Assembly: GCF_014635865.1 (NCBI RefSeq)
Contig: NZ_BMDQ01000004.1
Coordinates: forward strand, 107,492 to 171,491
Direction of reading: 5' to 3'
DNA from: Winogradskyella haliclonae
GTDB lineage: Bacteria; Bacteroidota; Bacteroidia; Flavobacteriales; Flavobacteriaceae
DNA length: 64,000 nucleotides
The translations under genes were made by a program, and so were the position numbers. The notes beneath the pieces were generated by a model. It was not told the DNA's origin. It worked only from the letters and a program-made list of their open reading frames with translations, and did not search any database. This document shows positions 9,183 to 17,740 of this stretch, piece by piece (the first letter of the stretch is position 1; each line of letters opens with the position of its first letter).

Positions 9183-9698
9183 TTACTTTTTGGGAGGATA
9201 TTTACTAAAGACTTTTTCTATTAGTTTCATAAAGCTTTCCTCTCGCTTTTCTGGCGTATTACCAATATTAGACATCGTAGTTATTGCTTGCCAAAACACA
9301 CCGTTTTTTGAATCGTCTACAAATTCAATACTAATCTCTCGCATAACTCTATTTTGTCCAACAGGAATGCCAATGGATACTCCTCCACCAACATTACGGC
9401 CAGTACCTCCAATACCAACACCTACAGCACTGTTAGAATTAGCATCAATTTCACCAGATTGAATATCGATATTAAAACTTGGAGTTTCAGATTTTTCAAA
9501 GCCCATAGCTTTAAGCTTATCATCTATAGCTCGTACAAGGCGTTTCTCATCTAGTTGATTAAAACCTGACTTCATATCTGTAAAATAGTTGTAGGTTTTA
9601 TATTGAGTAAAGTCAGTATCTTTCTCGTAATCGTAATCAACAAAAGCGCCACACGACGTAAATAAAAATAATATGGAAAGAAATCTCAGCAGTCTCAT
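9183..9698 (-). CDS. DUF4136 domain lipoprotein
   Basis: The 171-residue product carries a lipoprotein signal ending in the lipobox LFTSC, with the acylated Cys at about residue 16. The mature start YDYEKDTDFTQYKTYNYF is the usual beginning of DUF4136, whose members are small periplasm-facing beta-rich lipoproteins of unknown role. A glycine-rich stretch (VGVGIGGTGRNVGGGVSIGI) sits in the middle, as is common in the family. It lies between the DinB-like gene and obgE on the same strand, with 48 and 69 bases to its neighbours, so it could be co-transcribed with either. No function is claimed. Confidence 0.88.
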   Translation of the reverse strand: MRLLRFLSILFLFTSCGAFVDYDYEKDTDFTQYKTYNYFTDMKSGFNQLDEKRLVRAIDDKLKAMGFEKSETPSFNIDIQSGEIDANSNSAVGVGIGGTGRNVGGGVSIGIPVGQNRVMREISIEFVDDSKNGVFWQAITTMSNIGNTPEKREESFMKLIEKVFSKYPPKK

Positions 9699-9767
9699 CT
9701 TTTTAGTTTAAAGATACTAAAAATTGAAACCGAGTTTTAAATTTTAACGCTTTATGAATGATAAACT

Positions 9768-10766
9768 TTAGGAATTAAGTATTTTCCAAAGCTTATCTTT
9801 TAACTCCTGAATACCTTGATGAGCAACGGATGACATAAACATATAATCAATATTTAAATCCTTGTCTAGTTCAGCTTTCATCTCTGCTTTTAATTCGTCA
9901 TCTAATAAATCGGACTTAGATACTAAAAGAAAACGTTCCTTATCTAACATTTCAGGATTGTAACGTCTTAATTCATCTAGTAAAACTTCGTATTGCTTAA
10001 CGATATCATCAGCATCAGCAGGCACTAAAAATAGTAGTATTGAATTACGTTCTATATGTCTTAAAAAGTAATAGCCTAATCCTTTTCCTTCAGCAGCACC
10101 TTCGATAATACCAGGTATATCAGCCATTACAAATGACTTAAAATCACGGTACTCAACAATACCTAAATTGGGCTTTAAGGTTGTAAACTCGTAATCGGCT
10201 ATTTTAGGTTTTGCAGACGTCATAACGGACAATAATGTCGATTTCCCCGCATTAGGAAAACCAACTAAACCAACATCAGCTAATACTTTTAGCTCTAAGG
10301 TGATGTGTTTTTCTTCCAAAGGAATACCTGGCTGAGCATAACGAGGTGTTTGATTGGTAGAACTTTTAAAATGCCAATTACCTCGCCCACCTTTTCCGCC
10401 TTCGGCAACAATTTTCTCCTGACCTTCTTCTGTGATTTCAAAAAGGACATTATTCGTTTCCGTATCTCTGACAACTGTTCCAAGAGGCACATCTAGATAC
10501 ATATCTTCACCATCAGCACCAGTACTTCTACCAGAACTGCCATGAGCACCATGACCAGCTCTAATGTGTCGTTTAAATTTTAAATGTAAAAGTGTCCAAA
10601 GGTTAGGGTTAGCTCTTATAATAACATGACCACCACGACCACCATCTCCACCATCAGGACCACCTTTTTGTATGTATTTTTCTCGATGTAAATGTGCAGA
10701 GCCTTTGCCTCCGTTTCCAGAGGAGACATGCATTTTTACGTAATCTACAAAGTTGCCTTCAGTCAT
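9768..10766 (-). CDS. obgE: GTPase ObgE/CgtA
   Basis: This 332-residue protein is an Obg-family GTPase that associates with the 50S ribosomal subunit and takes part in ribosome assembly and stress control. Residues 1-157 are the glycine-rich Obg fold ([29 protein letters not shown]). The G domain shows the P-loop GFPNAGKST, the switch-[18 protein letters not shown] and a G4 motif that reads SKSD rather than NKxD, a common variant in this phylum. The C-terminal OCT domain of some orthologues is absent, as is usual in Bacteroidota. It lies downstream of the hpt-adk fusion on the same strand, 127 bases apart. Confidence 0.97.
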   Translation of the reverse strand: MTEGNFVDYVKMHVSSGNGGKGSAHLHREKYIQKGGPDGGDGGRGGHVIIRANPNLWTLLHLKFKRHIRAGHGAHGSSGRSTGADGEDMYLDVPLGTVVRDTETNNVLFEITEEGQEKIVAEGGKGGRGNWHFKSSTNQTPRYAQPGIPLEEKHITLELKVLADVGLVGFPNAGKSTLLSVMTSAKPKIADYEFTTLKPNLGIVEYRDFKSFVMADIPGIIEGAAEGKGLGYYFLRHIERNSILLFLVPADADDIVKQYEVLLDELRRYNPEMLDKERFLLVSKSDLLDDELKAEMKAELDKDLNIDYMFMSSVAHQGIQELKDKLWKILNS

Positions 10767-10893
10767 AATTTCCCTTTATAGGTCGAAGTGTTTAATTGAT
10801 ATTTTCTGAGCGTATTAATCTGGTTAGAAATTTTAAGAATACTTTCTCTCAAAGTTTCATATTCAGTTTCATTAACAAAAAACTATTAAACTC

Positions 10894-12006
10894 TTAGAGT
10901 TTATCAAGCACTGTACTTAAACGCTCTGTAATCTCTTCTATACTACCAACACCATCAACGCCAAAGTATTTATCTTGACTAGAATAGTAATCTTTTAAGA
11001 TAGCCGTTTTATCGTAATATTCTTTGATGCGATTTCTTATAATACCTTCATCTGCATCGTCTGGTCTTCCACTTGTTTTTCCTCTTTCTAATAATCGACT
11101 TACCAATACTTCATCTTCAACCTCTAAAGCCACCATGGCATTAATTTGAGAATCTTTAGTGTTCATTAATACGTCTAATGCTTCAGCTTGGGCATTTGTA
11201 CGTGGAAAACCATCAAAAATGAAGCCCTTTGCATCTGCATTTTTTTCAACTTCAGCATTGAGCATATCTATAGTGACTTCATCCGGCACTAACTCACCTT
11301 TGTCCATATAAGACTTCGCTAATGTGCCAAGTGCTGTTTCATTTTTTATATTATATCTAAATACGTCTCCAGTAGAAATATGTACCAAATTATATTTGTC
11401 TTTTAAGAAATTTGCTTGTGTACCTTTGCCTGCTCCTGGAGGGCCAAATAATACAATATTAGTCATGTGTTGTGTTGTTTTTAGTTGATATACTTCGGGT
11501 AAGTCTCTTCCTAATCCGTTATAATCTAGGCCATAGCCTACTATAAATTTATTTGGAATTTCTATACCGACATAATGTAGTTTAAAGTCTTTCTTATAAG
11601 CCTCTGGCTTATAAAACAACGTCGCAATTAAGAGTTGCTTTACGTTTTCATTTTTAAAAATACGATGCACTTCAGCAAGTGTGTTTCCAGAATCAATAAT
11701 ATCTTCAAGAATGACAACAGTTCTATCTGTTAAATCTTGAGTTAAACCGATAAGTCTTTGAATATCTTCGGTAGATTTTACACCATCATAAGAGGCCAAT
11801 TTTATAAAAGTAACTTCACAAGGATGCGGATACTTTTTCACAAAATCGCTAACAAACATAAAAGAACCGTTAAGAATACCAACAAATATGGGCATTTCAT
11901 CCTTTAAGTCCTCTGCAAGAGCATCAACCATTTGTTGCACAGCGTCTTGTATTTTCTCTTCTGAAATAAAAGGTTTAAAGTATAAATCCTGAAGCTTTAC
12001 GAGCAT
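10894..12006 (-). CDS. Bifunctional hypoxanthine phosphoribosyltransferase / adenylate kinase fusion
   Basis: One continuous 370-residue frame joins two purine enzymes. Residues 1-178 are a type I phosphoribosyltransferase of the HPRT class: the PRPP loop VVILEDIIDSGNTL lies near residue 100, and KFIVGYGLDYNGLGRDLPEV is the conserved C-terminal part. Residues 181-370 are a complete short-type adenylate kinase with P-loop GPPGAGKGTQ, the NMP-binding segment STGDVFR, FDGFPRT and a short LID starting ERGKTSGRPDD with no zinc cysteines. An internal ATG at 11466 (residue 181) begins exactly at the kinase N-terminus, so free Adk might also be made. The fusion would link salvage of hypoxanthine or guanine with AMP phosphorylation. 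purK and purE are divergent neighbours. Confidence 0.95.
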   Translation of the reverse strand: MLVKLQDLYFKPFISEEKIQDAVQQMVDALAEDLKDEMPIFVGILNGSFMFVSDFVKKYPHPCEVTFIKLASYDGVKSTEDIQRLIGLTQDLTDRTVVILEDIIDSGNTLAEVHRIFKNENVKQLLIATLFYKPEAYKKDFKLHYVGIEIPNKFIVGYGLDYNGLGRDLPEVYQLKTTQHMTNIVLFGPPGAGKGTQANFLKDKYNLVHISTGDVFRYNIKNETALGTLAKSYMDKGELVPDEVTIDMLNAEVEKNADAKGFIFDGFPRTNAQAEALDVLMNTKDSQINAMVALEVEDEVLVSRLLERGKTSGRPDDADEGIIRNRIKEYYDKTAILKDYYSSQDKYFGVDGVGSIEEITERLSTVLDKL

Positions 12007-12024
12007 GTTTTAATTTTAAAAAGG

Positions 12025-12032
12025 CAAAGATA
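12025..12032 (-). promoter_or_regulatory. Putative -7 promoter box (TATCTTTG) of the hpt-adk gene
   Basis: The minus-strand TATCTTTG fits the TAnnTTTG consensus and lies 18 bases upstream of the ATG at 12006. The -33 element is not clear. Confidence 0.45.
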
Positions 12033-12096
12033 ATCAAATGATTAACGATAGTCGATTTTTGGTTTCCTATTTTGGAATATTCTTCTATAATTAGTG

Positions 12097-12104
12097 TATT
12101 TTTG
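12097..12104 (+). promoter_or_regulatory. Putative promoter of purK-purE
   Basis: TATTTTTG (12097-12104) matches the -7 consensus, and a TTTG at 12071-12074 could be the -33 element at a slightly long spacing of 22. The purK ATG follows after 55 bases. No purine-related operator could be recognised. Confidence 0.4.
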
Positions 12105-12159
12105 TTTTTCAATTTTCAATTTCTAACTAAAGATTTCCGAACTATTAGGAATACCGAAT

Positions 12160-13314
12160 ATGAGCTATTTCTCTTCAGATTTTAAACTTGGCATTTTAGG
12201 TGGCGGACAGTTAGGCAAAATGATGCTTTACGCCACTAGAAAATTTGACATTGCCACAAAAGTCATTGATTCTAGTAAAGATGCACCATCACGACTCGCT
12301 TGTGACGAATTTGTTCAAGGTGACATTTTAGATTATGATACTGTTTTAGAATTTGGACGTAGTGTAGATTTGCTCACTTTTGAAATTGAAAACGTTAATG
12401 TTGATGCACTTGAAACTCTTGAAAATGAAGGCAAAAAAGTATACCCATCATCAAAAACACTAAGAACAATTCAGAATAAAGCCACGCAGAAATTATTCTA
12501 TACAGATCATCATATTCCTACTGCACCATTTTCGCGATTTGCATATGCTTCAGAAATTGAGGATGCCATAGATAATGGAGGATTATCGATTCCGTTTGTG
12601 TGGAAAAGTGCTCGATTTGGATACGATGGACAAGGTGTGAAAGTCATTAGAACTATTTCGGACTTAAAAGAATTACCAAATACAGAATGTATTGCTGAAG
12701 CATTGATTCCATTTAAAAATGAGCTAGCGGTAATTGTGGCAAGAAATGAAAGTGGCGAGATAAAAACCTATCCAACGGTCGAAATGGAGTTTCATCCCGA
12801 AGCCAATCAAGTAGAATATGTATTATGTCCTGCGCGCTTGCCAGAACATATTACCAATAAAGCTGAAGCATTAGCTTTGAAAGTTGCAGACGCATACAAA
12901 CATGTCGGACTTTTAGCTGTTGAAATGTTCTTGACCAAGGATGATGATGTATTGGTTAACGAAGTTGCTCCAAGGCCTCACAACTCTGGACATTACAGTA
13001 TTGAAGGTAGTTTTACTTGCCAATTCGAACAGCATTTAAGAGCCATCTTAAATCTACCTTTAGGAAAAACCGAAAGCACAGTAGCTGGTGTTATGGTAAA
13101 TCTTGTTGGAGCAGAAAACCACACTGGCGATGTACTTTACAAAAACATAGAACATATTATGGCTATGGATGGGGTAACACCGCATATTTATGGAAAGAAA
13201 CAGACCAGACCTTTTCGTAAAATGGGGCATGTAACCATCATTGATAAAGATATTAATAAAGCTAGAGCAATTGCTCAAAACGTAAAAGAAACCATACAAG
13301 TAATAAGCAAATAA
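12160..13314 (+). CDS. purK: N5-carboxyaminoimidazole ribonucleotide synthase
   Basis: PurK makes N5-CAIR from aminoimidazole ribonucleotide, bicarbonate and ATP in de novo purine synthesis. The 384-residue protein starts with the Rossmann-like KLGILGGGQLGKMML and has the ATP-grasp core, including FVWKSARFGYDGQGV and the metal-binding VNEVAPRPHNSGHYSIE. The length is normal for the family. purE begins 2 bases after the stop codon, so the two are translationally coupled or at least co-transcribed and catalyse consecutive steps. Confidence 0.97.
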   Translation: MSYFSSDFKLGILGGGQLGKMMLYATRKFDIATKVIDSSKDAPSRLACDEFVQGDILDYDTVLEFGRSVDLLTFEIENVNVDALETLENEGKKVYPSSKTLRTIQNKATQKLFYTDHHIPTAPFSRFAYASEIEDAIDNGGLSIPFVWKSARFGYDGQGVKVIRTISDLKELPNTECIAEALIPFKNELAVIVARNESGEIKTYPTVEMEFHPEANQVEYVLCPARLPEHITNKAEALALKVADAYKHVGLLAVEMFLTKDDDVLVNEVAPRPHNSGHYSIEGSFTCQFEQHLRAILNLPLGKTESTVAGVMVNLVGAENHTGDVLYKNIEHIMAMDGVTPHIYGKKQTRPFRKMGHVTIIDKDINKARAIAQNVKETIQVISK

Positions 13315-13316
13315 TT

Positions 13317-13796
13317 ATGAGTAAAGTAGGTGTAATAATGGGAAGCAAAAGCGATTTGCCAGTCATGCAAGACGCTATTGATATTTTAAAAGGATTTGAC
13401 ATCGAAGTCGAAGTAGATATTGTATCTGCACATCGTACACCAGACAAACTTTTTGACTATGGCAAAAATGCACATGCTAGAGGCATTAAAGTTATTGTTG
13501 CCGGAGCTGGAGGTGCTGCTCATTTGCCAGGTATGGTAGCATCATTATCACCATTACCAGTTATAGGCGTTCCTGTTAAAAGTAGTAACTCCATTGATGG
13601 TTGGGATTCTATACTATCTATTTTACAAATGCCTGGAGGTGTTCCTGTAGCTACAGTAGCCTTAAATGGCGCAAAAAATGCAGGGATTTTGGCTGCTCAG
13701 ATTTTAGGGTCAAGCGACAAGTGTATTTTAGATAAAATTCAAATCTACAAAGAGGGCTTAAAAACTAAGGTTATTGATTCTGCTAAAGACCTATAA
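13317..13796 (+). CDS. purE: N5-carboxyaminoimidazole ribonucleotide mutase
   Basis: PurE converts N5-CAIR, the product of PurK, to CAIR. The 159-residue protein has the class I signature VGVIMGSKSDLPVMQDA, the SAHRTP motif and the GAGGAAHLPGMVA loop that binds substrate in an octamer. It is the second gene of a tight purK-purE pair. The next gene begins 12 bases downstream in the same reading frame from a TTG codon. Confidence 0.97.
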   Translation: MSKVGVIMGSKSDLPVMQDAIDILKGFDIEVEVDIVSAHRTPDKLFDYGKNAHARGIKVIVAGAGGAAHLPGMVASLSPLPVIGVPVKSSNSIDGWDSILSILQMPGGVPVATVALNGAKNAGILAAQILGSSDKCILDKIQIYKEGLKTKVIDSAKDL

Positions 13797-13808
13797 TTAA
13801 GATTTAAA

Positions 13809-14648
13809 TTGAAATATTGGAGATACATTTTTGGGTTACTAGTTGTATTCAGTTGTAATGATAAGAAAGGCCTTGACTTACCATTAGAGGACTATAAAAA
13901 CGAAATTAAAGCATTAAACAGTAAAGATTACTACAACTATTGGGAAGCCCTAAATAATTTTGACCAAAAAGTCGTGGTGGAAGCTAAAAATTATAAAGCC
14001 TACGATTCATTATCACTGGTTACGCTTATTAAATCTGCTCTTTTTTATGAACTTAAAGGCGATTCAATATTTAAAGCACCTAATAGTTATAATGAGTTCT
14101 TTTTTATTCACAACCTCATACCAAAATCCAATTTAGATTTTTGGCCCTTATTGATAAAACAAAAAGAAGTTACGGGAAAATTACTGATGTTTCCATCTTA
14201 TCAACTAGAGGGTCTCACTGGCTCCTTTTATGATTATTCAGTATTTGGACAAGATAGTATTTACGACAGTCTCTTGTCTAAAATTAAACCTAAGTCTGAG
14301 ACGAAATTAAGTGAAGCTTTAATTGATACCTATATAGAAACCAAACGTATTCAAAAATTGTCTATAAAAGAAAACATTGGTGCTTGGCATCGAAAAAGAT
14401 TTAAAAGTGAAGCCTACGAAGCTCCAAAAGGTCATTTTGAGTTACTGAAACTATCAGATGATGGCTATTACATAAGATTTAATAAAGCAGGTTTTAGACC
14501 GGTAGACATTATAGACAAAAACAATAAAAGCTTAACATTTAAACCAAAGCACGACCCTTTTGGTTGGTATTTTGTGCTTAATAATGATGGTAATTTAAGT
14601 TTATACAATGAGAAAAATGCGTTATTAATAGCATACACCAAAGTCTAA
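13809..14648 (+). CDS. Hypothetical lipoprotein following purE
   Basis: The 279-residue product begins with a lipoprotein signal (KYWRYIFGLLVVFSC) whose lipobox is VFSC, so it should be an outer-membrane or inner-membrane lipoprotein. The start is TTG at 13809; no ATG is available upstream, and the frame is closed by the purE stop four codons before. The mature region is rich in Tyr, Lys and Asp and shows no domain I recognise; the final part (RPVDIIDKNNKSLTFKPKHD) looks beta-rich. It sits between purE and the M3 peptidase on the same strand and may be co-transcribed with both. The function is unknown. Confidence 0.8.
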   Translation: MKYWRYIFGLLVVFSCNDKKGLDLPLEDYKNEIKALNSKDYYNYWEALNNFDQKVVVEAKNYKAYDSLSLVTLIKSALFYELKGDSIFKAPNSYNEFFFIHNLIPKSNLDFWPLLIKQKEVTGKLLMFPSYQLEGLTGSFYDYSVFGQDSIYDSLLSKIKPKSETKLSEALIDTYIETKRIQKLSIKENIGAWHRKRFKSEAYEAPKGHFELLKLSDDGYYIRFNKAGFRPVDIIDKNNKSLTFKPKHDPFGWYFVLNNDGNLSLYNEKNALLIAYTKV

Positions 14649-14686
14649 CTTCCACGGATACACATTTATTTTAATAGTAAATATCA

Positions 14687-16729
14687 ATGAACATTCTTAA
14701 TCAATACTTCAACACCTCATACAATACAGCTCCATTTTCTAAGATAAAAACTCAAGATTTTTTACCAGCTTTTAAAACAGCTATCGGAAAAGCAAAAGCT
14801 GAAATTGATGCTATTGTACAAAATTCTGAAATTCCAACATTTCAAAATACGATTGAAGCTCTAGATTATTCTGGTGAAGAATTAGATAGAATATCGAGTA
14901 TATTTTTCAACTTAAATTCTGCCGAAACTAATGATGAGATTCAGAAAATTGCCCAAGACGCTTCGCCTTTGTTATCAGAATTTAGTAATGACATTACACT
15001 TAACGAAGCACTATTTAAACGTGTCAAAGCGGTTTACGATTCTAAATCTGACTTAAACTTAACTACTGAACAAAAAACACTTTTAGATAAAAAGTACAAA
15101 GGTTTCGCAAGAAATGGTGCAAATCTATCTGAGGACAAGAAGAAAAAACTTCGTGAAATAGACAAAGAACTAAGCCAATTAAAGCTAAAATTTGGCGAAC
15201 ATATCCTAGCCGAAACGAATGCGTTTGAAATGCTTCTAACCAAAGAAGAAGACCTATCGGGTTTACCTGAAGGCGCCAAAGAAGCTGCCAAGCAGATGGC
15301 TGAAAGCAAAGGGAAAGATGGTTGGTTAATTACTCTGGATTATCCGAGTTATATTCCATTTATGACCTATGCAGATAATCGTCAATTAAGAGAAAAGCTC
15401 TCTAAAGCTTTTGGCAGTAAAGGCTTTAAGGGTGACGCTTTAGACAATCAAGACATTGTTCTTAAAATTGCGAATCTCAGAAATGAGCGTGCACAATTAT
15501 TAGGTTATAAAACACATGCGCATTTTGTCCTAGAAGAACGCATGGCCGAAACGCCAAAAAATGTCCAGAATTTCCTTAATGAGTTGCTTAAAAAAGCTAA
15601 ACCAGCAGCTGAAAAAGAGTTTGAGGAATTAGAAAAATTTGCAAATTCTATTTCTGGGTCAGTGAGCGGAGTCGAACTGCAAAAATGGGATTCGGCCTAC
15701 TATTCTGAAAAATTAAAGCAAAAGCTATTCAGTTTAGATGATGAACAATTAAAACCTTATTTCAAATTAGAAAATGTAATTGATGGTGCTTTTAGTGTTG
15801 CTGAAAAATTATTTGGGTTACATTTTGAAGAAATTGATACTATTGACAAATACCACAAAGATGTTTTAACATATAAGGTCATTGACAATTCTGGTGAGTT
15901 GGTTTCAATTTTTTATGCTGACTTTTTCCCACGAGCAGGAAAGCGTAATGGTGCTTGGATGACCTCTTTTAAACCACAAATGATTAAAGATGGACATAAT
16001 CATAGACCTCATGTGTCTATCGTTTGCAACTTTACAAAACCCACAAAAAGCAAACCTTCTTTACTAACTTTTAATGAGGTTACCACTCTATTTCATGAGT
16101 TTGGTCATGCATTACATGGCATGTTGGCTAATACGACTTATCCAAGTTTGTCTGGAACAAGTGTCTATTGGGATTTTGTAGAATTACCTAGTCAGATTTT
16201 AGAAAACTGGTGTTACGAAGAAGAAACTTTAAAACTGTTTGCTACGCATTATGAAACTGGTGAGGTTATTCCGATGGAATTGATTGAAAAAATAAAAGCT
16301 TCTGCAACATTTCATGAGGGCATGCAAACCTTACGTCAACTGAGCTTTGGAATGTTAGATATGGCTTGGCATGCACACGAAAATCCTTCAGAAGTATCTT
16401 CAGTAAAAGATTTTGAAAACAAAGCCTTTGCGGGCACAAATCTTTATCCTGATGTGACAGAAAACTGTATGAGTACAGCTTTTGCACACATCTTTCAAGG
16501 TGGATATTCTTCAGGATATTACAGTTACAAATGGGCTGAAGTTTTAGATGCCGATGCTTTTGAATATTTTAAAGAAGAAGGTATTTTTAATAAAACCGTA
16601 GCCAATAAGTTTAAAGCGTATGTATTATCTCAAGGTGGTACAGAAAACCCTATGGTTTTATACAAAAAGTTTAGAGGTCAAGAACCTAAACCCGAAGCCT
16701 TATTAAGACGTGCGGGATTGATAAAGTAA
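14687..16729 (+). CDS. M3 family metallopeptidase (peptidyl-dipeptidase Dcp / oligopeptidase A type)
   Basis: The 680-residue protein degrades short peptides. The zinc site is HEFGHALHG (residues about 470-478), with the third ligand in the following LSGTSVYWDFVELPSQILENW. The family-typical segments YPSYIPFMTYADNRQLREKL, MTSFKPQM and AFAHIFQGGYSSGYYSYKWAEVL are all present. No signal peptide is visible, so a cytoplasmic location is expected; the length is that of the Dcp/PrlC branch. Whether it releases dipeptides (Dcp) or cleaves internally (PrlC) cannot be decided from sequence. It follows the hypothetical lipoprotein by 38 bases. Confidence 0.94.
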   Translation: MNILNQYFNTSYNTAPFSKIKTQDFLPAFKTAIGKAKAEIDAIVQNSEIPTFQNTIEALDYSGEELDRISSIFFNLNSAETNDEIQKIAQDASPLLSEFSNDITLNEALFKRVKAVYDSKSDLNLTTEQKTLLDKKYKGFARNGANLSEDKKKKLREIDKELSQLKLKFGEHILAETNAFEMLLTKEEDLSGLPEGAKEAAKQMAESKGKDGWLITLDYPSYIPFMTYADNRQLREKLSKAFGSKGFKGDALDNQDIVLKIANLRNERAQLLGYKTHAHFVLEERMAETPKNVQNFLNELLKKAKPAAEKEFEELEKFANSISGSVSGVELQKWDSAYYSEKLKQKLFSLDDEQLKPYFKLENVIDGAFSVAEKLFGLHFEEIDTIDKYHKDVLTYKVIDNSGELVSIFYADFFPRAGKRNGAWMTSFKPQMIKDGHNHRPHVSIVCNFTKPTKSKPSLLTFNEVTTLFHEFGHALHGMLANTTYPSLSGTSVYWDFVELPSQILENWCYEEETLKLFATHYETGEVIPMELIEKIKASATFHEGMQTLRQLSFGMLDMAWHAHENPSEVSSVKDFENKAFAGTNLYPDVTENCMSTAFAHIFQGGYSSGYYSYKWAEVLDADAFEYFKEEGIFNKTVANKFKAYVLSQGGTENPMVLYKKFRGQEPKPEALLRRAGLIK

Positions 16730-16775
16730 ACTCACTAATCATTTTTCAAATTTTATATACTTCAAAAAAATAAAA

Positions 16776-16816
16776 TTTCAATAATTATTGAAAGTTTAAA
16801 AATTATTGTATATTTG
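16776..16816 (+). promoter_or_regulatory. Promoter of the GbsR-like regulator with overlapping 18-bp palindromic operator
   Basis: TTTCAATAATTATTGAAA (16776-16793) is a perfect palindrome. TTG (16788-16790), 18 bases upstream of TATATTTG (16809-16816), gives a good Bacteroidota promoter whose -33 element lies inside the palindrome. The ATG is only 4 bases after the -7 box. A related element with identical half-sites and the same flank (TGAAAGTTTAAAA) recurs at 17347. This suggests autoregulation by the encoded winged-helix protein, which is inference. Confidence 0.65.
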
Positions 16817-16820
16817 TCAT

Positions 16821-17324
16821 ATGCAATACCAAGAAGCAAAAGAAAAATTTATAAGTACCTGGGGAAGTTTAGGTACACTTTGGGGCATCAATAAAGCGAT
16901 GGCTCAGATACAAGCTTTGCTTTTTATCTCTACAAAGCCTTTATCTATGGAAGATATTATGATAGATCTTAAAATTTCTCGTGGTAACACGAGTATGAAT
17001 TTAAGACAGCTTATGGATTGGGGTATTGTGACTAAAGTATTAGTCTCTGGAGAACGCAAAGAGTTCTTTACTACAGAGAAGGATGTCCAAGAATTAGCGC
17101 GCATTATAGCAAAGGAAAGAAGTCGAAGAGAGATAAAACCTGTCATTAAGGTCTTAGATGAAGTCTCATCAATTAAAAATGATGGCACAGAAAAAACAAA
17201 AGAATTGATTAAACAAACTAAAGCTTTAAAAGAATTGACTGATGATTTAGATACACTAATGAATAAGTTGGTAAATCAAAAACAAAATTGGTTAACAAAG
17301 TCTGTTTTTAAACTCATGAAATAG
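16821..17324 (+). CDS. GbsR/MarR-type winged-helix transcriptional regulator
   Basis: This 167-residue protein belongs to the GbsR branch of the MarR superfamily. The N-terminus (EAKEKFISTWGSLGTLWGIN) is the usual beginning of that branch and supports the ATG at 16821 over a TTG five codons upstream. The winged helix follows: ALLFISTKPLSMEDIMIDLK, the recognition helix ISRGNTSMNLRQLMDWGIV, and a beta wing (LVSGERKEFFTTEK). A C-terminal helix of about 60 residues probably dimerises. The gene heads a same-strand run with the membrane protein, desaturase and methyltransferase. Two similar operators flank it, suggesting it controls both itself and these lipid genes. The effector is unknown. Confidence 0.9.
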   Translation: MQYQEAKEKFISTWGSLGTLWGINKAMAQIQALLFISTKPLSMEDIMIDLKISRGNTSMNLRQLMDWGIVTKVLVSGERKEFFTTEKDVQELARIIAKERSRREIKPVIKVLDEVSSIKNDGTEKTKELIKQTKALKELTDDLDTLMNKLVNQKQNWLTKSVFKLMK

Positions 17325-17346
17325 AGATATATTTTTTAAATAAAAT

Positions 17347-17364
17347 TTTCAATTTTTTCTGAAA
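17347..17364 (+). promoter_or_regulatory. Second copy of the TTTCA-N8-TGAAA operator
   Basis: TTTCAATTTTTTCTGAAA has the same half-sites and spacing as the palindrome at 16776 and is followed by the same GTTTAAAA. It lies in the 59-base gap between the regulator gene and the membrane-protein gene. No clear TAnnTTTG box follows, so whether it drives a separate promoter or acts on read-through is open. Confidence 0.6.
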
Positions 17365-17383
17365 GTTTAAAATATTAGAAATT

Positions 17384-17740
17384 ATGAAAAACTTACATAC
17401 AACAAACAAAGTTTTAACCCTATTGGGCTTGAGCATCTCATTAACCTTTTGGGGAGGTATTTTTGCTTTACCAATACTTGGTCTGGCTCAAATAATTATG
17501 TCAATTATAATCTTTAGAAATAAATCTTCACTTAGTGAAGAAGCAAAAAAATTGTTCTACTTATACATTACAGTAACAATAACTCTAGCTGGAACTTTTA
17601 GAGTATTAGGCGAACTTAAAAGTCTTGAATCATTAATGCTATTGTTCGTTTGGATGTTTGTTTCTGCATTTTTAGCACTATTCCATCTTTACATAACGCA
17701 TAAAATAAAAGTTGAATATAAAACGCCACAAGATGAATAA
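17384..17740 (+). CDS. Small four-helix membrane protein of unknown function
   Basis: The 118-residue product has four hydrophobic segments at about residues 9-27, 29-46, 60-75 and 84-105, separated by short charged loops (FRNKSSLSEEAKK, GELKSLES), and a charged C-terminal tail. I do not recognise a named family. It lies directly downstream of the second operator copy, and its last 8 bases overlap the start of the desaturase gene, so the two are likely translationally coupled. A role in the same membrane-lipid function is inferred only from this. Confidence 0.8.
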   Translation: MKNLHTTNKVLTLLGLSISLTFWGGIFALPILGLAQIIMSIIIFRNKSSLSEEAKKLFYLYITVTITLAGTFRVLGELKSLESLMLLFVWMFVSAFLALFHLYITHKIKVEYKTPQDE

